Positions 59,965 through 64,000 of a DNA stretch of 64,000 nucleotides are shown here, in pieces. Every line of letters starts with the position of its first letter. Within the stretch, counting starts at the first letter, position 1. Source of the DNA: Isoetes taiwanensis (taxonomy: Eukaryota; Streptophyta; Lycopodiopsida; Isoetales; Isoetaceae); contig JAJEKV010000156.1 of NCBI GenBank assembly GCA_021234155.1, forward strand, positions 622,001 through 686,000. Reading direction: 5' to 3'. The notes beneath the pieces are model-generated. The model made no database searches. It was not told the DNA's origin and was given only the letters and a program-made list of their open reading frames with translations. Made by a program: the position numbers and the translations under genes.

Positions 59965-60141
59965 TGTTGGAATGTTGGAGCATGTGTAATGGGCACACAT
60001 GAAGAATGACTCAGTGGAAGAGTGCCGAAAGCCCATCAAAGGGCCGGTAGCTCAGTGGTAGAGTACTTGGCTTGCAAGCAAGAGGTCCTAGGTTCGATCC
60101 CCAGCCTGTCCACCCAATCATAGAAAGCTCATTTCTCAACA
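59965..60141 (+). mobile_element. Solo-LTR-like miniature element carrying a tRNA-like unit
   Basis: The insert starts TGTTG and ends CAACA (TG...CA with a 5-bp terminal inverted repeat) and is flanked by GATGC on both sides (59960-59964 and 60142-60146). The sister LTR at 14.09 kb has a single uninterrupted GATGC here, proving a clean insertion. No A-tail is present, so it is not a SINE in the usual sense. The interior holds a tRNA-Ala-like sequence. Strand is given by the tRNA-like unit. It best fits a solo LTR of a TRIM-type retroelement; a small unknown transposon is the alternative. Confidence 0.8.
60041..60112 (+). tRNA. tRNA-Ala(UGC)-like sequence, probably element-borne
   Basis: 72 bases fold as a cloverleaf: acceptor GGGCCGG/CCTGTCC with one mismatch, D-stem GCTC/GAGT, anticodon stem CTTGG/GCAAG with one mismatch, loop CTTGCAA with anticodon TGC at 60073-60075, and T-stem CTAGG/CCCAG with one mismatch. 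The A box TAGCTCAGTGG and B box GGTTCGATCC are intact, so pol III could start here. A mismatch in three of four stems and the location inside the insertion argue against a working tRNA. A second A-box-like stretch (GACTCAGTGGAAGAGTGC) lies 33 bp upstream. Confidence 0.7.
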
Positions 60142-60432
60142 GATGCACACCAATATCCGAGAGCGCAAGCTCTCAAAACAAAGGCAAAATGGAATTGTGT
60201 TGAACGTAAGTATGATACAAGATATAAAAAGAGGAAGTAGATAATAACTGCTCCCGTTATCGACCACACCCAATTATGCCGTAACTAATTAAGACAAGTG
60301 GATACTGTAGCTAATTAAGGCAAGTGGATGGGTGGTGTAGATGCTGATGAAGTGCTGATTCAGCACATAGTCAGCACCTATGTGCTGAGTGCTGTCAGTG
60401 CTGTCAAGCAGCAAGATGGTGATCTCGATATC

Positions 60433-61405
60433 CTCCACTGAATCTTGCAAAGAACTTTGAAACCAAAGCAAATAATCACAAGCCAGTACCCTACATTGTT
60501 GGTAATATTTCCCAAACTTCACAATATGCTTCAAAGTATCCAATCTACCAGTTCATCAAACTTTGGAATTCCTATAAACTGAAAAGCCCACACCATCGGT
60601 AATAATATAACCATCTCTGCCTCTTCTTTAGGTTCTTGAAATTGAAAAAAAAAAAATGGAATCTCCCTTTAATTTGAAAAACAAAATTGGACTACCTTCT
60701 AGATCAGTAAATGGAATTAGATCCTCCTGGATCTGAGAATTAAACCCCAGATCTGCTCACAAATCTGAAAATGAAATTGAATCTTGATGCAATTTTGAGC
60801 CAAAATACTGAGTCACCTACCCTTCTTGTTACGATGGAGCTTGATGGTATATCCTTCTTAGTTCTCATGGGCATAAAACTATGCTCTTCTTGTCATATTG
60901 TACCACACAAATCAGTTACGGCAAAATCCCCTTCACACAAAGGAATTGCTCCTTGCTCAATGGTGTTGTTCTTTACCGACGATCACAAGACAAATGGTAA
61001 CAATTCTTTTCCAGTGGAAATTCTTGTCAAACAATGGTCTGTCGAGCACCGTGGTTGTTAGAGCCTAAACTCCAACCTTGCAAGAAGGATGAAAAACCAA
61101 TAATCCAAGCTTCACTCTAACAGATCTATACAATGCACAACATAAAGACTCATAATCTCCATAGTTAGATCAAGAAAATCTCTCATACACCGTCTCTATT
61201 TTCTCTCCCTGCTCAGATAACACATAGGTAATGGATCCCCCACACCACAATGTATGCATGCCTATATCCTCCACGCGTGCATGTGCGTGTAGACTACTCT
61301 CTATACGACTATGTATATGGTCTCATATACCACCACAACAGAAGTGGTATCAAATGTTCTACCCTTTCAGAAGACAGGACTCTTGGTATAAAGTTATATC
61401 GTCTG
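60433..61405. other. Stretch without a supported gene
   Basis: No motif recognised; AT-rich with short A-runs near 60.64 kb. The ORF at 60.77-61.06 kb shows no domain. Confidence 0.5.
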
Positions 61406-61409
61406 TTTC

Positions 61410-61985
61410 AAATTAAAACTTGTCTGTATACATTTATACTGAGAGAGGTGGTTCTTCCCAGTCTAGAGGACTCTCATCTCCCTTTGGATCTGTTTCCTGA
61501 GAGGCCAAACAAAGCCAGAAACTCCTGTTTCTGATTCCAAGGCAATTTGAATAGGCTTCGTGGTGGCCTCTTGCTCCACTGGCTCCAGATCAACAAACTC
61601 CACATCTTCATCTTTTCTCCCCGTGATGGGAGGCTGGACTTCTGTATGGATTCCTTTAACATCTCCAGCACTATTTTTGGCATCTAGTTCCTCATTTTCA
61701 TCAGGAAAAGACTCACAGGAATAACTTATTCTGATCCTATCTTCTCTGCATCTATATCTACTGACACCATATTACGTCCCTGTTTAAGAATGCAAATTGC
61801 AGTGGTGCCAGTCCTAGAAAATGCATCAAGTACCCAGTCGCATGGGCGCGAAAACCACTATATCAAATTATTAATAAGTCTGAGGCTTTTTATAGTGGGA
61901 AACCACTGCGCCTTGGTGTTGCAGGTCTCTCAACTTCGGCAAGACAGCTGGGAATTGGAATGCATTGCAAGGCGGAGACTTTAAG
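61410..61985 (-). pseudogene. Broken paralogue of the ParB-methyltransferase gene (last exon)
   Basis: The reverse complement aligns base for base with about 2252-2828. Shared runs include TTATTAATAATTTGATA, AGTCTTTTCCTGATGAAAA and GACTGGGAAGAACCACCTCT, with many substitutions and several indels. The SAM motif is damaged (ttttctAGgActGGcac, that is FSRTG for FSGSG) and frames shift. It ends on a degenerate palindrome (AGTATAAATGTATACAGACA), as the main gene does. Only the last exon is present. This shows that the gene has been copied at least once. Confidence 0.88.
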
Positions 61986-61989
61986 TTCG

Positions 61990-63170
61990 ATGCAAAGTAG
62001 CAAGAAAGAACAATACGTGCTAAACAAAACATGTGAAAAGAAGATAACACAATAGCAATATTGAAACTAAATGCAATATTGGACCCAAAGAATTAAACTA
62101 AAGGTCACTAATTTAAAATGTGCATTGTCAAATAAATATGTTTACCTTGGCGAGGAAGAGATTTTCTGCTTAAAGATATGCCTTTGGGTTGCATCTTTGC
62201 ATTTCTTCATTATCCCTATTATGCCATTACCAAAATGAAAGCCTATAAATCCGCAATAAAAGCCTACAAAAAATAATCACAAAATTCAAATACTATATAT
62301 GCATGCCATAATTCTAAATAATCGGAGACTACTGGATATTTAGTCACAAAAGCGTAAAGCCATGGAGCAAAGTTTAGGCAGGGGGGTTGTATCCTCCACA
62401 AAACCACGGGACATACAACCCTGCTGCCCATCAATTACCTAGTGTACCTAACTTTATAAAAGAAGAAGATTTTTGATATAGCCTTATTAGATTTATGTTG
62501 AAATAAATTTTGCAGTTCCAAATCCACAAATTAACTTTCCTTTGACATCTTAGCATGATAGTTGAAGCTTGTTCACATAAATAATAGACTATAACTGCTT
62601 CAATTACTCGAACAGGTTGAAGTTGCAGCATTGGTATAAGACATACCAGACTGGGATTTTGGTCATAAAAATTTGTATGGACCCATAGGTCATTAAACAT
62701 GGCAGAACAAGCTCTTGCTAATCTTTGAATCCTTTAGAGACAGGACCAGAATACCCAATCCAGACATGTCAACCAGCTACTGCACCACTCCCTTGCTTTA
62801 ATCAAGGCATGCACACCTTTGTGCTATGGATATGCTTTATGCATGCGCCAGTAAAAAACAAGCTACATAAAAACATAGGAAGAAAGGCCTTACCCCACCA
62901 TAGAAGAAACTCTTCAAGCATTCGGTACAAAACTTTTAGAAGCCATTGCAGAACCAAAACCAACACCATTGATGTTGACTAGAATCCAATGATTGGGTGC
63001 TCGCCAAAATCGAAAACCGTAACATGCATAACATAGATGATGCTTTCACTTTGTATGGAATTACCCCAATAATTCCTAGCTACCAGCTTTTGTAATACAT
63101 TGCATCATAAAAAGAGAACCTAAATTTCTAAGTTTAAAAATTGAAGCTTAAAGGAGCTTGAAACAAAACA
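61990..63170. other. Stretch without a supported gene
   Basis: Likely the 3' end region of the minus-strand SpoU-type gene; its last exon and stop were not identified. AT-rich, no motif. Confidence 0.45.
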
Positions 63171-63178
63171 TCTTATAC

Positions 63179-63778
63179 TTGCCTTTTCGCGTTGAAATTA
63201 AGTGTTTTATAATGTCTTTGGCATGACACTTGTGCCGAAGGTAAAGCTCTACTGTGAGGATTCTCTGTTGCTCAGTATCTAAGTCTCCATGGCTCCTCTA
63301 TAAATTATAACTAATGTCAATCTTCTGGTAATATCATTTTACTACATGGTATCTTAAGACATCTGAAGATTATATGACAGATTAGATCATCATATCCTCT
63401 AGCTCTTGTTGTAAAACTCACAGGACCACTCAACTTAAATTCCAAGCTTAATATCATTGCCACAAAGCTACAAAACTAGCGAACCATCAATCCGTCAGAT
63501 GATGCACTTATAGGGAAAAGAGGCCGGGTTAGGCGTGGGGAAGGTCTATAGTATAAATAATTATTTCAGAAGACAACCATTCAAACTCACCTTACGTTTC
63601 ATGTTATAGCGAATTTATAAAATAAAAAGAACATTACGGTATACTTACAGCCCTTGCAATACGGTCATTCACAGCTTGATGCATGAGTATGCCCGCTGGA
63701 ACTGAAACATTGAGGGAGTCGATCATTCCAACCATTGGGATGCGACACTTTATGTCTGCTAGAAGCAGTGCATCTTTG
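63179..63778 (-). CDS. SpoU/TrmH-family RNA 2'-O-methyltransferase, partial (two 3' exons)
   Basis: Minus-strand exon 63778-63649 encodes ADIKCRIPMVGMIDSLNVSV and PAGILMHQAVNDRIARA. The IPM-x-G-x-x-DSLNVSV-x-A block is the SAM-binding trefoil-knot signature of SpoU methyltransferases. It joins in phase to exon 63297-63179, reading RSHGDLDTEQQRILTVELYL, RHKCHAKDIIKHLISTRKG, a charged C-terminal tail. Splice sites are good (TATTAG, GTAAGT, TTATAG, GTATAA). The family methylates ribose 2'-OH in tRNA or rRNA. The 5' exons lie beyond the right edge or in 63.78-64.0 kb and were not resolved, and the last exon is missing from this model. Confidence 0.65.
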
Positions 63779-63779
63779 C

Positions 63780-64000
63780 TAATACCAGTGCAAGACAAGA
63801 ACGTCAATGTTCAATGGTTCCACTACCACTCTGGACTCCCGCAATCGTCGGATTTGTCGATCCTAAGACCCATATCGTATGTTGGAGCCCCTGGGCACCT
63901 CTCGTTTCACTTATAGTCATTTATATTCCGGGGTCTCATTTTTTTGGATCCCCTGCTTGCTGCAGCCGCCTGCGCTCAAGCATGAACAAGCATTCGACCT
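63780..64000. other. Right edge, no exon resolved
   Basis: Should hold the intron and possibly more 5' exons of the minus-strand SpoU-type gene. No open frame with a convincing motif was seen. Confidence 0.4.

Larger units (their letters stand above)
58981..60432 (-). mobile_element. Ty1/Copia retrotransposon, 5' half (5' LTR to pre-integrase)
   Basis: On the minus strand: LTR (60432-59927), tRNA-iMet-type primer site, gag, protease, pre-integrase start. It breaks at 58981 against the DIRS end. It is the same family as 14054-17465, which keeps the other half. The outer end of the LTR lacks about 12 bases present in the 14.05-kb copy. Confidence 0.9.
59927..60432 (-). repeat. Copia 5' LTR interrupted by a 177-bp insertion
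   Basis: Matches 14054-14376 on both sides of the insertion at 59965-60141. Without the insertion and its target duplication it would be about 324 bp. Confidence 0.88.

Noticed and set aside
60041-60112. Functional nuclear tRNA-Ala gene
   Set aside because: One mismatch in three of four stems, and the sequence lies entirely inside a 177-bp insertion with its own ends and target duplication.
14054-60432. One Copia element split by a 41-kb insertion
   Set aside because: The two halves overlap by about 325 bp of homologous pre-integrase sequence and both keep the same orientation, so they are two copies.
1-64000. CRISPR arrays, operons or other prokaryotic features
   Set aside because: No spaced direct-repeat arrays of that type; gene structure is clearly eukaryotic.

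Overview
The window looks like nuclear DNA from a land plant with a large, repeat-rich genome. Genes are split by GT-AG introns, are widely spaced and belong to plant families (GDSL lipase, an RNF113-type splicing factor, a Dim1-like thioredoxin fold, a SpoU/TrmH methyltransferase). Most of the rest is Copia, LINE and DIRS retrotransposon, inverted-repeat elements and decayed gene pieces. A DIRS-type element (tyrosine recombinase plus reverse transcriptase) points weakly to a non-flowering plant such as a fern. That is inference; no species is claimed.

Layout. 1-2.8 kb (+): a five-exon gene for a ParB-like domain joined to a beta-class N4/N6 DNA methyltransferase of bacterial type, with a palindromic 16-20 bp element repeated in its introns and over its stop codon. 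5.3-7.0 kb (+): an intact RNF113/Cwc24 gene (CCCH plus RING). 7.1-9.4 kb (+): a Dim1-like/TXNL4B-like locus with a 300-bp tandem exon duplication and a frameshift. 9.7-14 kb: mostly silent, with a phenylalanine ammonia-lyase fragment. 14.05-17.47 kb (-): the 3' half of a Copia element, joined to a GAPN (aldehyde dehydrogenase family) exon fragment. 19.9 kb (+): an orphan amino-acid-transporter exon. 21.7-22.7 kb: a transposon-like ORF followed by a CACTA-type end. 24.4-26.0 kb (-): an intact five-exon GDSL lipase. 31.4-31.9 kb (-): the 3' exons of an unrecognised gene. 34.3-34.9 kb: an inverted-repeat element. 36.3-39.2 kb (+): a degenerate LINE with poly(A). 42-45.9 kb: nested inverted duplications of one repeat family. 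51.7-59.0 kb (+): a degenerate DIRS element bracketed by 53-bp direct repeats. 59.0-60.4 kb (-): the 5' half of the same Copia family. 61.4-62.0 kb (-): a broken paralogue of the methyltransferase. 63.2-63.8 kb (-): two 3' exons of a SpoU-family methyltransferase running off the right edge.

The two strongest discovery candidates are these. (1) A 177-bp TG...CA insertion at 59,965-60,141, inside the Copia LTR, is flanked by a 5-bp target duplication and carries a tRNA-Ala-like pol III promoter unit; the empty site is preserved at 14.09 kb in the sister LTR. It looks like a solo LTR of a miniature retroelement whose LTR holds a tRNA-like sequence, by analogy with Cassandra elements and their 5S sequence. 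(2) The ParB-methyltransferase gene and its palindromes, with a second decayed copy about 59 kb away that also ends on the palindrome.

All family calls come from motif recognition by eye; no database search was run.
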